A model generated the notes under the pieces. That model had not been told where the DNA came from and did not search any database. It saw only the letters and a program-made list of their open reading frames with translations. A stretch of DNA of 64,000 nucleotides from Anastatus disparis. Lineage: Eukaryota > Arthropoda > Insecta > Hymenoptera > Eupelmidae. Location of the stretch: positions 8,856,501 through 8,920,500 of the forward strand of contig JAFFSR010000227.1 of NCBI GenBank assembly GCA_017163975.1. The letters are read 5' to 3'. Of this stretch, positions 9,674-24,322 are shown in pieces. A program made the translations under genes and the position numbers. The number at the start of each line of letters is the position of its first letter. The stretch's first letter is position 1.

Positions 9674-12600
9674 AAATATATTCATTAGATAACAAACATG
9701 ATGAATGCATGTAAACTCCGTTTAGTATAATATGGGTTAGCCAAAATTACAAAACAAAATAAAAACTTAAAATTTATCTATTATCTAAAGGCTGTTCTTA
9801 CCGCTAAGATGTCTTTTTTCACCTAAAATTTATTTTCTTGCTTTCTAAACGCAAAAGCTTATTTTAGTTTAAAAATTTTCGCTGCAAGTATTTAATCTTT
9901 ATAGCAAAAAATATGCCGTTAATAAATTTTAAAACACAAAGGTACATCGATGAACATTGACCTTAACATAGACAGGATAGACCAGTCTGCATACGATATT
10001 AGACTTGATTATTGTACCGTTAAGACAATCCGTTAGCAACAGAATTCAGTATTATGTACAATCATTTTTTTATCAATTTCTGCAAATTTTAAATGATAAC
10101 TTATTTATTTCTTTATGCAAATATTAACTTTTTTGTTAATTAATTTGAATTTTCGATATACTAATTTTTTAAAATAAAAGTTCGACTATTTAAAAATTAG
10201 TTTAGTTTATAAAGGAATATTATTAAGATTACAAATGTCTTTTTGGAACTTTACAATGGATTTGCCAAAATGATATTTTCTTGAACAAATTTATGAAAAT
10301 GTATGAAAACAAACATTTTGAAGGAAAACAATCACTTATGATAACAAATTAATTAAAATTATAATTCTTACAGTAATAAAAGTAATTTAGGATAACACGG
10401 GAATACGATACTTTTATTTCTAATAAATTAAAAGTATAGTGATATAACTATTGTTGCTATAATATTAAATGTTTAAAATTCTATTTAGTTATAATATTCA
10501 TTTACATAAAATTTAATCTAATTTCTTGATTAAATTAGATTTCTTTATCAAAAATTGCCTAAAGCATGCATTCCTTATAGAAATAGAGTGATAAACAAAA
10601 TCGCTTGTTTGAATAAATCACCAGCGTTGAAATTACAAATGAAAAAAATAGAAATCTTGTTTGTCATTCAAATAAAGTGCTTTTCTATAAACGAATACCA
10701 AGTACGCATATAGATTTGCTACACGAACTTCTGATGGAGTTAATGTAAATTTAATTTCCCATCAGTTACGATTCTTGACACTTTGTTATACGAAGTAACT
10801 GGCAAAATGATACTTTAAAACTTTTATTTCTAAATATAATTTTACTAACTAAATAGTGACTAATATTCGATAAATTAGATTTAAAGTAACTAATTTAAAA
10901 TTCTAAATTAATTAAACTTTATAAATAAAATACTTAGAAATTTATTTGGTATAATTATATTAATTGATACACAATAAACAGTTATAATAAAAAATGATAT
11001 ATAAAAACGTGTGTTATATAAGAACAAATAAAATATAAACATTAAGATCAATAATTCATAATTACGAAATTTCTCAAGCATTCTAAGAATGCAGTCTGTT
11101 ATCTATATAGAGAAAAGGAATTTATTAATTTTTCTTTTTATGCTATTGATGCACCATTCTTTGCAATGTACAAAAATTAAACACGAACATTAATGAAATT
11201 TAAATTATTTAATTATCAAAATTGCAAAAAATCATATGAATTTCCATTTTTCTTATTTAAAAACTTCATTCAATTCCGGTTTATAAATCCATTAAATTAG
11301 CATGATTAAAAATAAATTTAATAATAATACTTCAGTATTTACTAAAGTTCATTTCACCATAACTTCAATTTGCTAAACTAACTTCGCCAAACTAAACTTA
11401 CTTCTCTAACGTAATTTTAATTTTGATTAATGAAAGAGCGTCGCAAACCATCAAGGAATGTAAACGAAGCTAACCTGTTTTTCATTTTTCTTCATATTTA
11501 TTTGCAAATTCAAAATTTGCATCTTTGATTTTGATCGTTGGTTTCACTCAAAAAATTCTTTCGGTCCTTTTTTTCGCTTTCACTGTATAATGCAAAGTAA
11601 AATAAAATATCACTAAAGCGCACCACAAAGCTGCATTCAATTCATCCTTTTTTTTTTGTTTACGAGCAGACGAGAATGATGATTTTTCAGTCTTACTTTG
11701 TGCCATTGCAATGTGAAATCCAGGGTAAAATAAAAAGTTATTTTATTATCGGATTGAAGCGTTCTCTGGGTTTTTCTTTGATTCCTCGTTTTTTTATACT
11801 GAATCTCAATAGAGAAGAAAGATTACATCGCTTTATTTTAAACTATAATAAAATACGTTACTTGCATTATTATTATTATTTCTGTTATTCATTATTTTGA
11901 AAGTAAGTTTAATGGCAAAGAAATATATTATATTTTGATACTATGTTTCTATGTATTATTTTATCTTGCGATGTAAATGAAACTGAGTCCATTACTTCAG
12001 AGTACAATAAAAAAAGCACTGAGCTTTATAATTGTTATTAAATTTTAAATTATGTTTTATTATTATGAGTTTCCTTTGACAAAAGATTTATTTATGTTAA
12101 TGGAAACTTTTCTTTTAGAAATTTAAAAATATTACAAATATTGTTTCTACCTTTTCTAAAGTCATTAATTAAAAAAATGATGAATAAATTTTAAATTCAT
12201 AAGTAATCTCTTCCTGTCACATACAGATGACGTTGAAAGGACGAAAAAAAAAATCACTTTCCATACCTCCGCTCGAAAAATGTCACTAGTGATATAGTAA
12301 TACGTGTGAAGTTTCCCTTTTTTCATGCGAGCTTTATTTGTAAAACCAGCTATCATAAATACATTATTTCTTAAAAGAGACGTCGACTGCTACGATTGTT
12401 CTCGGAGTCCGTCTAACTTTTATCGTAAAGAGGAAAGATAGTAAATTTAACAAAAGGGAGAACTTTATTTTTATTCTCTTTCTTTTCTCTTTTTTCTCGG
12501 GAATTTCTTTTCTTTCCTTTTTTTCTCTCGCTTTCGCTTGGGTCCATTGTGCTGCTTGTCGAACGTTCGATGAATTCTCGCACTGCGTAGAATTTTTTCA

Positions 12601-15600
12601 TTAATAATTAAATCATCGCAACAATGTAGAGTAATAATTGTTTAAGAGAAAATATATATTAATGTATACTAAAAAAAAGTTAATTACAGATGTAATACGG
12701 TGGTGTAAAATTAAAAAAGTTAAAATCATTTTTTTCAAATGTTTTTTTACATTTGTTATTAAATGTAATTTTAACAGAATGTATTTGAAATAGAATATCC
12801 ATTGGATCATAAATTACATTACATAATCGTAACATGTATGTACGTAGCGCATGAAACGAACTTTCAATTAAAAAAAATTTAAATAATATATCTATATGTA
12901 CTTATATGTACACAAATATTTCAATCAATCTCTTTTCCCGTACATATAACGCATTTATCTTACACAATGCAATAACAGTTTTAAAAATTTAATAAAACAA
13001 AAACACACACATAGAGAAAAACAGCTAACGTCTACTTTGTCTCTGGGTACTTACAGTAAGTGAACATATTTTCTTTTCTTAAGAATACGAGGGCTTCTTA
13101 TAACGTATGTACGCCGTGAAAGGGCACATAAATCCTTGCCGCTTAACTCATACGTCTTATTTATGATCTCCGTTGATTCGGCACTTGCTGTGCGCTTGGC
13201 CACAGTAAAATATTAGTCGAGAGAAGAAGAAAGAAAGAAGGAAAAAAAACGTGTGCAATTTCTTCCTCTCTCTCCCTCTGCGTTTAAAATCTTTCTTTCT
13301 TCCTTATTAATCGTGATTTGTTACGTGCTCTTTTATCTTAACGAGCATCTACTGGATAAATTAATGGCGAATCATTGACTTTAATGATAAGCTAATTAAT
13401 GAATCTTTCTTTGTCTGGAAACTTTATTTTTTTTTTTTGGTCTTTTGTGTTATTTATTAATATTAACTCATTGTCGTATGGGTTACGGTTCATTTGCCAC
13501 GGGATGTTCGAACGGTCACTGACATTTTATTTTATTTATTATTACCTGTTATGAAATATCTAAAGTTTCATTAAAAATTAATATTTTGATTAATCTTCTT
13601 GACTATTTATGTAAGATACGTTATGTAAGGTAGCTTTAGGTAAAACTGTAGATTTAGCATCATAATTTTAAAAAATTTTAATTGAACTAATTAATATTGA
13701 AGTTACCATTTTCATAAGTTAATTTTAGTAATTATTAAAAATAAAAAAAAAATTATTATAAATTATAAGTATTGATAAAAATCTAATAAAAAAGAATTCT
13801 AATAAAATTAATGGAGAACTTTTAGGTACTTATATAGAAAATCTTGTTCGAGGGTATGATTTAGACAGATTGATATACGTAAAATATAAAAATTAACGTC
13901 AGCCTTGATTAAATATTTAATATTATGATCAAATTATAACATTATTCTTACCTTTTCTGAAGTTCTTTCTGGACCAACACGGGCATTGTCTTAATTGATT
14001 TTTACATGAGATTAATTACCAATAAGTGCAAAAATTATAGTCCCTTTACCTTCTACTACATTTGAATGAAATTCAATTACAAGAACAAATTATGTTGCCA
14101 TTCATAATCAATCTTCTTTTAATTACCTACATTACTTATTGGATGTTACTCTGTCATTTATGCGGAAATTGAATTTCTCAAAATGTCTTTTATTCAATAT
14201 AAATGATTTTAATTATCAGAAGTGTCAAATTAAAGAGAAAAAATATTTTGAGATAAAGTTTAATTAATGAACAAAATTTGATTAATATTTTTAAAAATAC
14301 TGTAATTTTTCAAATTAATAACGTAAAAATACAAAAAAAAATATCATACATGATTTATATAATATTAATTTAATTTTAAACGAATACTTTTCATAAACGA
14401 ATCCAAAATTTAATTAATGAAATTATTTATCAAATTAGTCACCATCAAACTATATATCAAATTTTATAATTATTTCTATTAAATAATTTTCTACACTCTC
14501 TATAAACAACGAAGCAATTGAATATTTAATCATTTTAATTAATGCTAACTTTAACGTAATTATATTTGATATTAACAAACAAGTGTAGATTTGCAAACAC
14601 GAATACACGATGTTAAAAGCTGTTTGAACTTAATATACATCACATGCTAACAGGTTATCCAAATTAATTTTTGAAGAAATTGATCAAAATTAATTATTTG
14701 TTAGGTTTTAATAAATTTTCTTCGTTATTTACTTATTATTAATACTGATATTTATCATTTTAAATTTAAAGTTGATAATAATTTATTTCATCACAGTATA
14801 TGAAATATATCTAAAGTATAAAAATGTCACTACTTCGACAATAAAAGAATATTTCAGTTTTATGTTATTTGAAGACAAACGAATGAAGTTTTGTAAAATT
14901 TTACAGTTGACAACGTATATACGCTCAAAGTATAACAACGTAACCATATCCTACACGTAAAAATATGAGTAAAAAGAAAATTTAAAATAAAAAAAAAAAG
15001 AGTACTCTTTGAGCAGAAAATATTTTACAATATATAAGAAGTATATGAACATATAAAGTTGGTGTTTGAGCTTCCATCGTACAAAAATGCAATACCAAGC
15101 TCTCCGCGTCTAGAACCTATATTTTTGCGAACTTATATTCGAAAAATTTTCAAAGCCAGTGCAATAAGAGCATGAAAATTTTACAATGTAAGGAATTGAA
15201 AAATTTATTTACAAGGATAGCTTTTTGAGCTTTGCCTTTTTCTGTAAATCAATTTTCAACATATATTAGAGTCATTCTGAATTTCAATTATGATGTATTT
15301 CTATAATTTTTGTTGTAGAAATGCATTTTGTTTATAAAATATATTCATATTTTATGCATTATACTTTTAAATAAATTCCAACAAATTTTTATCTATTTTT
15401 CTGTTATATATGAAGTAAAACTTTGTTTTCAACGGATTTAAAAACATTTTAAAAACTTTATCAAATTGTAAAAGTAGTTTAATTAAAAATATATATTTAA
15501 TTAAAATTTATATCCAGTGAATGCGAAATTGTTTAAATAGTTTAATTAAACTACTCACTAAATTAAATAGTTGGTTGAACACACAAATATCATATATTAT

Positions 15601-17569
15601 TACATGAGTATAATTAAAATTAAAATTAATTAATCTTTCATTACAACCATTTCCTTCTATTATTTACCCATTATTCGATAAAATTTCAACTAAAGACAAC
15701 ATAAAAAAATCCATTATGTTTATAAAACAAAATAACATATCCTCTAAGTATTTTACCACATCAAGTAAAGTAAACTCTCTATACATGAACAAGTAGTTTC
15801 TCGTGCGATTGATTCGATAAATCCACAAAATGGGAAAGATACAAAAAAAAAAAGAAGAACGAAGAAGAAGAACGAAGTGTAAGCTTAGCTACCACAAAAG
15901 CTTCGCTTCGGCAAATCCTTTAGGGTACAAGGCCAGCATGCCAAATAACTTGACCAAGCAACCCAACTATCTATACTATGGACAAGAAGAATAAGAAAAT
16001 AAGGGAAAAAAAAAAGGAAAGAGAAACCTCATGAGAGACAAGGGTCTAGCGTGTATAAAGAAGGGTCGATGCGCTAGCAAAATAAATGACCAATTTGACG
16101 TTACGTGACTTGGGAAGTGTCTTGAAATTGACAAAATAGAAAGAGAGAGAGATGGAAAGTAGTCTTAGTTTACTTGTTAGTTTATAGAGAGGAGTAAAAT
16201 TTAGACTGTGTTTAAGCAATAAGAAATATCTATAGTACTCGAATCCCTTGGCGCTAGCAACTTGTTCTCTTGATGATGATCCCCTTCTTTTGTATGTGCG
16301 ATTGGACCGATATATTTCAAACGCAGCTCTCTTACTTTTACTTTTTTTCTTATTATTCATCATTTTTACATCATGAATTTGTGTTTATATTAAAACATAT
16401 GAAAATATAAATGTTAAATATGCTTTAAAAAAAATACAGTAAATATTGTTTATTAGCAATACAAAAATATACGAAATAAAAATTTTATTCTATAATTAAA
16501 GTTTATTGTACACTTTATCATTCAAAGAAACTTTAATATTTAATAAAAAACCAAAACGGTAAATAAAAAAAAAAAAAACAACTAGATTCACTTTCAGGAA
16601 AATTGAAAAATAAAATCCAGTTGAATAAAAAATAAATGTAGTATATCTATGTACAGTCGCCTAACTTTGCACGACTGTTTCTACTTATTGTGTATATACA
16701 GGTATAATGTCCTACACCTTTATTTTCAACTTTAACTGCGTTTTTCAATTTACAAAAGTTCTTTTATAGTTTACACTTTTCCTGCACTTTTTCAAATAAT
16801 AATACTTTCATAAATTTCCATCATAGGACAAATTTCTTTTGCAGTTTGTTTACATCCTCCCTGATATCTTTGTTTTATTTTGTTGTTTACGCAAAATGTG
16901 TTTATTACAAACGATCAACATAAATATAATAAACGACCATATTGCAGCAAACAGTAGGATATGCTTTCTTTAAACGCATATTTCACATTCTTATCAAGCT
17001 CATTTATCAAAATTTATTGATCATCATTGAAACTGATAGATTTCTTAAGCGCAAATTTCTTATTAATACAAATGCTTTCTTGATTAATCAATCATTTATT
17101 TCGATTGATAAATATTTCTTCGTATAATTATTACTTGTTTCTTATGTTTTAATATTTTACTCTTGATAAATTCTGAAAATAAAAAGCAATCTTAATTTTT
17201 TTAATTATCAAAGTGTACATTTATTGATACAACTTAATGAAATTTAGACTTTTATTATAAATCTACTTAAGAGTTCATTTAAAACTTCTCTCGTATTTTA
17301 TAATTATAAATCCTTTTGCGAATCGTCGATAATGATGTTCTCAATAAAAAAAAAAGAAACAAGCTTAAAAAGTGCACTTCAGTCTTTGCCAATTAAATTA
17401 GCTGCATCATTAAATTATATTAAATAAAAAGGCACACGAATTCTCTCTTCCTCCATAAACGACGAAACAAACGGACGCCAATAATAAAAGCTTATAATAA
17501 AATTGAACAAAAAAAAAGAAGAAGAACTCAACGTTTTTTGCACTCTTGCGTAATTTCATTATCTTATTA

Positions 17570-17715
17570 TAAGAGAGAATCCGTCGTCTCGAGCCGTGAA
17601 ATCGTTGCGCTGCTCTCTCTCTCTCTTCCTCTTCCCTCGAGGGGTTGCAGGTGCGAAAAAGGTGGATAAGAGAGCGGAACGCTGGCGATATATAAATCGA
17701 GGCGCGATGCGTATT
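17570..17715. promoter_or_regulatory. CpG-rich island with TATA-like box, possible promoter or enhancer
   Basis: The stretch is strikingly less AT-rich than its surroundings. It has a CTCTCT tract (GAGA-type on the other strand), CCCTCGAGGGG, and TATATAAATC at about 17689-17698 followed by CGAGGCGCGATGCG. No ORF follows, so this is only a candidate regulatory site. Confidence 0.25.
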
Positions 17716-20700
17716 TAATTTTTAATTGAATGAGAGGATAGAACTAAAATAACAGTTAAAAGTGAAGATAATAAAAAAAACGAATGTCTGGTTAGCTTGG
17801 AAATTTATGAACTTTTGATTTAAAGATGATAAAAGTGGTTGAAATTTCAAAGTTTTATAATAATGTCGTAATAAATGATTTGTTTAATCTTAAAATCAAA
17901 ACTTCCATCTCGCAAATACAAAAAAGAAATAAAATTCTATAGAAACTTTTTAAAAAAGACATTATAGATTTTTCTCCTTTGTAACTTTTACTCATTGCAC
18001 CTCATCAGACGATGTTTAAGCTCCAACGTATAAACACATGAATCCTTTTTTTTTATATATAAAAGAGGATTTTATAAATATCAGACGCTTTTTTTTCCTT
18101 TCACATACACACACGTCATAGCCAGCTCGCTCGAGCAGAGCGAGAGCTGTTTCTATGCTCGGCTTGAAAAAGTGAAGAGACCATTACAAGATCATAAGTA
18201 CGTACGTTGTAAGCGTAACAGCCGGTCCCCATGTATTTATGAGATTATTTTTTTTTCTTCTTCTTCTTCCTTTCCTATACGGCGCGGCAATGTGCTCGGT
18301 GCTTTAGCGAGAATAGCAAGGTGCTTTTATCAAGAGTAAATGGTACAACACAGCTCAGTTGTGATTTCATAAAAAAAAAAATAGCAAATGGGTCTTTTTC
18401 GCGCGCGCGAGCTCGCACGGCAGGTGGAGAGCAAAGCACCTCGTACCATCCTCCTTAATGTGTCCATTTAGATTTTAAAATTTACGCTATTCGTAATATT
18501 CCCAGTAATATGGAAAACATGCTGCTTTTTTTATATGTTATATACGGATTTCATTTATTTGGCGATAATAAAGTTTCGTTAAATGTTATTAAAATTTAAA
18601 AGCTTTTGTAAACGTTTGTTCCACGGATTCATTTATAAGCCAAATGATTTCCATTGCTTTTATTTTACAGGATGTCTTTATTATCATAAAATTTTTATGT
18701 TCCTACTAATTAATTTTTAAAGAGAATTTTATGATTTCAGTAAGTGAAAATTCTCACAGGATTCCATTAAAATATTATAATTTAAGTGTTTATATTTGAT
18801 AGTTAACGATTCCCTGTAAAATTTCTCCATATAAAGAATGAAAAATACTAAAATTTTTTATTGATCTTCCAATAAAATGTGTTATTACCTTATAAATTGC
18901 CTCCGTTTTTTTTTAATTACAAAAATAATTGAAAATTTTTACACGGAAAAACGATTTTGTCAATTAATTTCTCGACACACGCCATGACTCTAATAAACTA
19001 TCCTTATTTATTTCGGCAATCGAGAAAGGTGATTAATTCACTCACTTTTATACCTAATTAAGCGTAACTCCCGTCTGACGTACGAATATAATAAAACTGC
19101 CAGCCGTCCGAAATCAAAATTCAATTATTCACTTATACCTTCGTCAGCGTGTACGCATATACGCGTACGGCTGCGCGTGGACGCAAAAGATATAAGAAGA
19201 ATCTTAACTGACAGGTGAAAAGTGTAATGAAAAAGCCGAATAATGGACAAAGGCGACTCGGTTTGATGAAGAGTTTTGCGTACCTTTTAATTTTTATTAA
19301 AGTTTTTTGAGACTTTCAATTTTAATTGGAATAGAGATTTTCAATTTGATCCGTGTAATAATGTAAATTACTTCATACTTAATTGAATGTTTAATATTTG
19401 CACTTTGAGCGTTTGAAGTTATTACTCTAAAGTTATAATTTTATCACTTTAGAAGGGATTTTTTTTAATTACTTGACGAATGTTTACTGTCACATTAGAT
19501 CCATTAGTTGTGCGAACAATTAATTTTGCAAATAATTGTTCATAAACTTCATACTCACTTTTGATGTTATTTTATGCAAATCAAGAGGTTGCTGGCCGGT
19601 AACCTGGTTAAAATTTGTTTATGTCAATCTTTTTTTTTTTTTTTCAATAATTTAAAATATTAATTTTTTTACTCTAGAAAACAGTTTTTTAGCTTTTTCA
19701 ACATTTTAATTGCACACTTCGGTTAGGTTTTTATAATTCATTTTTCTTTTTCATTGAAAAAAGATATAAATTAGTGATTTTCTTGGAAATTTTCTGAGGG
19801 GTTAATTAATTCCCTTTATTTTAAGGGAATGTAAAATACTGATATTAGTTTTTCAAATTATTGATTCTTAATGCAAAAGTTTTAAAATAATTGTTATTAA
19901 TTAAATTAAATCTTATCAACAAATAATCGTTAAAAATTATCAAACAAATTATTTTCAAGTAAGCAATGGTTTAAATAATTGTTATGAATAAGTTAAAATT
20001 TTCTAAAAATACGAGTTAATCGAAAAACACACAACTGCGAATTCTCACTAGTGTGCAGTTTTAAGGATTAAGTTAAGTTGAAAAGAAAAGTGCTTTAAAA
20101 CTTCTCTCTAAAAGTTTATAGTTTTCGAGTTACAAACAATTTAAAGTGTAAGAAAACTCGAAAATGACCATTTACAGACTCGAAAACATAATAAAAATGA
20201 TTACTTTTGAAGTTGCCAACTATCTAAATTTAATTTTAAGCATTCCACGTCAAGATCTTTATGAGTAATTGAGTTTTATTTTATTTTAAATCATTGCTTT
20301 ATAATTATTAATAATATGCTGTAAGCTAATATGTACCTGTTATTTTTTAATATGTGGACTCGTCATGTCACCTTATACCAAGGGCATATACATTCTTTAA
20401 TTTATTATCAATAATTAAAAAAAATGTTTTGAAATAAGATTTAATTATTTTTCCAAATGTTATAGAAAGACGTTTAAACTTTAATTTACAAACTTTTAAT
20501 TGTTTTTAATTCGAAATAAACGATCGACTTTAGAGAAATATTACTAAGAATCTTTTCCGTTCAAAATAACGCAAAAAATCTATAATTAACAGCTCATTTC
20601 GTAAAGATTTTCAATTTGGGTATTAAAGAAAAAAGCAATCAGTAAATATGTAAATATTATATATTTACATTTTAAATCGATTCATTAATAATATAATTAA

Positions 20701-23700
20701 AAAATTGGTTTAAAAAAGTTTCAATACCATTGTTTATACAAAAGTTATAAATAATCATTATAATTTTTGGTAAAACAATGTTTCTAAAATTTAGAAGTTA
20801 CTTTTTGACGATTTTCGGAAATAATTTAGTCTGATGCGTAACATTAATTTAATCTCCTATTCACATAGCTTTAAATAGATAAATATGTAAATATCTTTTT
20901 TAAATGGAATCATCATGCGTCGTCAAAGTCTATTTGAGTAATTCGTGAATTAATGGTTTTTTGCTTAAATATCCTTAATTTTATAATTTCTGCAGGTTCC
21001 TTAATTTCCACATACATTACCATTACATTGCAGCGAGCACGTAAGAAGACATTTAGAAACAGCACCTTCAACTTCCAGAATCTAAAAAGAAAAAAATATT
21101 AATAATTTGTTAAAGAAAAATTAGTATAAAACGAGCGTTAACAGTACCATAAAATAGTTACAATAATTTACATTTTACAACTCAGTTACACTATTTTACT
21201 GATTTTATCAGTAGCATATATTACAATAAAACGATATTCGCCACCTAATTTATTATAATTTTTACTTAAATTTGAAGATAATCGTTTATTATGCTTCATT
21301 AAAATGAACTTCTTACTAATATCTTTCCCTGCTCAACCAAGCTGTCAGCGCTTTTTCCATTGCTTTTGTTGAACGTAAATTGTCCTTATCAGTGTATGCT
21401 AAAGCGACGAGTACGACGCCGACGAGTGGTTAAACTTGAAGTTTTCACGTGCAACAAAAACATTCAAAATACTCCAAAACTTATGCACCTGACGGAACTT
21501 TGTAGACGAATTTTTGCTTGACTTTAGCCCATGCTAGCTCTTTTTTTTTTATATTCTTGGCTCTCCTCTTCTTTTTTCCTCGGCATCGTGCCATGCATGC
21601 ACAACTCCTCCTACAGTGCAAGGAAGTGCAAAAAAAAAAGTAAACGAAAATAAAATAGCACCAAGTGAAAAGCATAAAAATAAAATATAGAATGAAAAAA
21701 TAATGGAAAAAAACAAAGGAGACAGAAACAGTGCAGTAAATATACGTAGAAAGTTAAATGAAAATATAATACGATTCTCAAAACAAACTAGTAAATATCA
21801 TGATGATCTCTTTTTAAAAAGTTAATGTTCTGGAATAAATTTTGAACAAACTTTTTGTAAATTTTTATAAATTTTTTAATAATTTGAAAGTATTCCAATG
21901 AAAGTTCATTATTGTGAGCTTAAATTTAATCCAATTTACGAATATAATGTAATCAGATTATGGTAACACTTATATACTGATGAAAATCTGATACTTGCAT
22001 AGCGCAATTTATGTTTTATTAAAATATTTTCAAATCTATTTAAAATTGATAAATTGTTTAAAGAAAATTGATAATATTAAATTTCAGTCAAGCTAATATA
22101 GTATTAATTTTACTTTATAAATTTGCGTATTTTAAGTTATAGTAAAAAGGCAGGATTTTAACACAGTAGATGGGAGAATAATAAGTCTGAAGAATGACAA
22201 AAGCTTCAAAGAAAATAAACAATATAGGAAAAGCTTTCCTTATAAACAAAAACAAGGAAAAGCTGCACGGTGCAAAGGGAAAATTAGAGTTTAATCTGAG
22301 CAAAAAATGAGCGTGCACCAGCTGCTGACAGAAACTGTCGCTTTGTTTTTTTCCACGGTCAAGCTGTGAGCCTTTTTTTCTTTGATGTACGATGAACGCC
22401 ACGCGAATTCTCTTTTTCTACGCCGCGCTACCGTCATCATCACTTTACCGACGATACTTTTATTTTTTGTCTTTTTTTTCAAAAAAAAGAATTGCAGAAT
22501 GATAGCTTGAAAATGTTACGCTTGAGTAGTTTTTAGTTTTAGTAAATAAAAGAAGTATTTTAGTTAAAGAACAATTAATAATGGAGCTTTTTATTGAGAA
22601 ATTGTTACATGACCATTAATTACTATCACGAACTCGGTTTTTAATCGCTTAATCATATTTTGTACATTTTTTTTTTAATCTAAAGAATAAAAAAGTAACC
22701 AAATCTGATATTTTTCCATTTCTCATTCTCCTACACCAAAATTTTATTTCTTATTCTATATGTTTCAAGAAAGACAACTTTCAAAATGAAATATACATTA
22801 ACTTCAATTATTTTGGCTTGATTTTAAGAGAATACACAATTACTTGACTTACTAACGAACTTCATATCTCTTATAGAATTATGAACTTAAAGTAGGTCAT
22901 CATTGTCACCCAAAAATATTGTGAGAAATAAATCATCGTTAAATTCAAAACAAGGTGATAAAACTTGGAAAAGATATTTAAGAAGAATCTTTAAGATCGT
23001 GTTTTGCCCCAAAAATTTAAATGTTTAAAATTTTTATGTGATAAAATTGATGTTCAGATTTATCATATTGAAATAAGTCACATTGACTTTTATATTTGAT
23101 TTTAATCGTATAGGGTGGCCAGCTAACATTATATTATTCTGTTGATTAAATTTATAGATTAAGTTTGGCTTCCGAGTGATTTTGCTTCTTTGAATAATTA
23201 TTTTGTTCTTTATAAACTTTAGAAGACCCATTAATTCATAAGATACTTCATTTATTACTTGAATCATTTACATCGGACAACAGAAGACTTGCAAGTCTTA
23301 AAAGTAACTACAAAGCTTTTTAATTTTACAGCATCAGACTTGAAAAAAACCTGATAATTAGAAATATTTCTATTTCATACGATTATTTCTTATAGGGTTT
23401 ATTAAAAATTGATTAATCTTTGTTTCTATGTCTGTCTTTATCTTTATTTACTTTTCTTTCACTTTCCTTTTTCTCTCAAATATTATAAAATATTCTCGAA
23501 TATTTATATTTATTGACTATAATTATACTGTTAGTCTTTAAAATTAATTTTAACGTTTATTCTCCGTTACAAAATCAATAAAAAGAAGAATAAATTTAAT
23601 TTAAAATACAAGCTTAACCTATATTTATTTCGTATTTTTCTCAGTAATGCGATATAGCTCCCACAATGTTTTTACACGCTGGTTTATTCCATATAATTTT

Positions 23701-24121
23701 AATGCCCCATTGATTATGATAATAGGAAAATTCTAAACGTTATGAACAAGATCAAAGTTATCAATATTCAATTAAAATCAACATTCAATAAAATTTCATA
23801 ATAGATCTAAAAAATATTAAGCTTTTGAGGTAAGCATATTTATCGAGCCAAATCACCTAAATTTACGAGGCTTCATAATTTTACGATGGTTTTATCATCA
23901 TCACAGATTCTTCGTGAAATTCATGCGAAAACAAAGACTCAGTAGTATAAATTTTATAGTCTTGAATTTTAGCTTTGAATAGATTAGAATTGATTAGACT
24001 GTCATGATTAAATAAACTTTATATTAAAATTTAAAAAAATCTGCTGTTACAAAATGTTGACCATAATCAATTTACTGTGTTAATGCTTCTATGAAAAGTA
24101 TTTTCTGGAAGAATTACTTGA

Positions 24122-24322
24122 GGTCTTCGATGGCTCACTCGGTAGAGCCATGGATTCGTAACTCGAGAGCGCGAGTTCGAATCCCGCTCTCGACCGATTA
24201 AAACAAGCACCACTGTATGTTACATGTGCTTTGTTCATAAGCACACTGGCGACCTCCGTTGCTAATCAGCATCAAGATGATGGCATAAATACAGCAACGT
24301 TAAATAAAATTAAAAAAAAAAT
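24122..24322 (+). mobile_element. tRNA-derived SINE, copy 3
   Basis: It starts GGTCTTCGATGGCTCACTCG and has B box GAGTTCGAATCCCGC. The body runs ACAAGCACCACTGTATG, CATGTGCTTTGTTC and GACCTCCGTTGCTAAT, and the tail is ACGTTAAATAAAATT plus an A run. It is essentially full length. Confidence 0.9.

Larger units (their letters stand above)
7253..24121. other. Long non-coding stretch, probable intron 3 of the receptor or intergenic (first part)
   Basis: No coding exon could be supported here on either strand; the open frames are short, AT-biased and lack recognisable domains. A polypurine run lies near 7863-7912. GC/CpG-richer islands lie at about 13090-13520, 17570-17710, 18110-18440 and 19080-19200. 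A SINE, a TA microsatellite inside an inverted repeat and a hairpin element are annotated separately. A small hairpin, AATCTAATT...AATTAGATT, lies near 10517-10541. The rest is featureless AT-rich DNA. Confidence 0.6.

Noticed and set aside
16046..16363. 105-codon minus-strand open frame starting with two ATGs
   Set aside because: No domain and no splice or promoter support; composition changes from Lys-rich to hydrophobic as expected for random AT-rich sequence.
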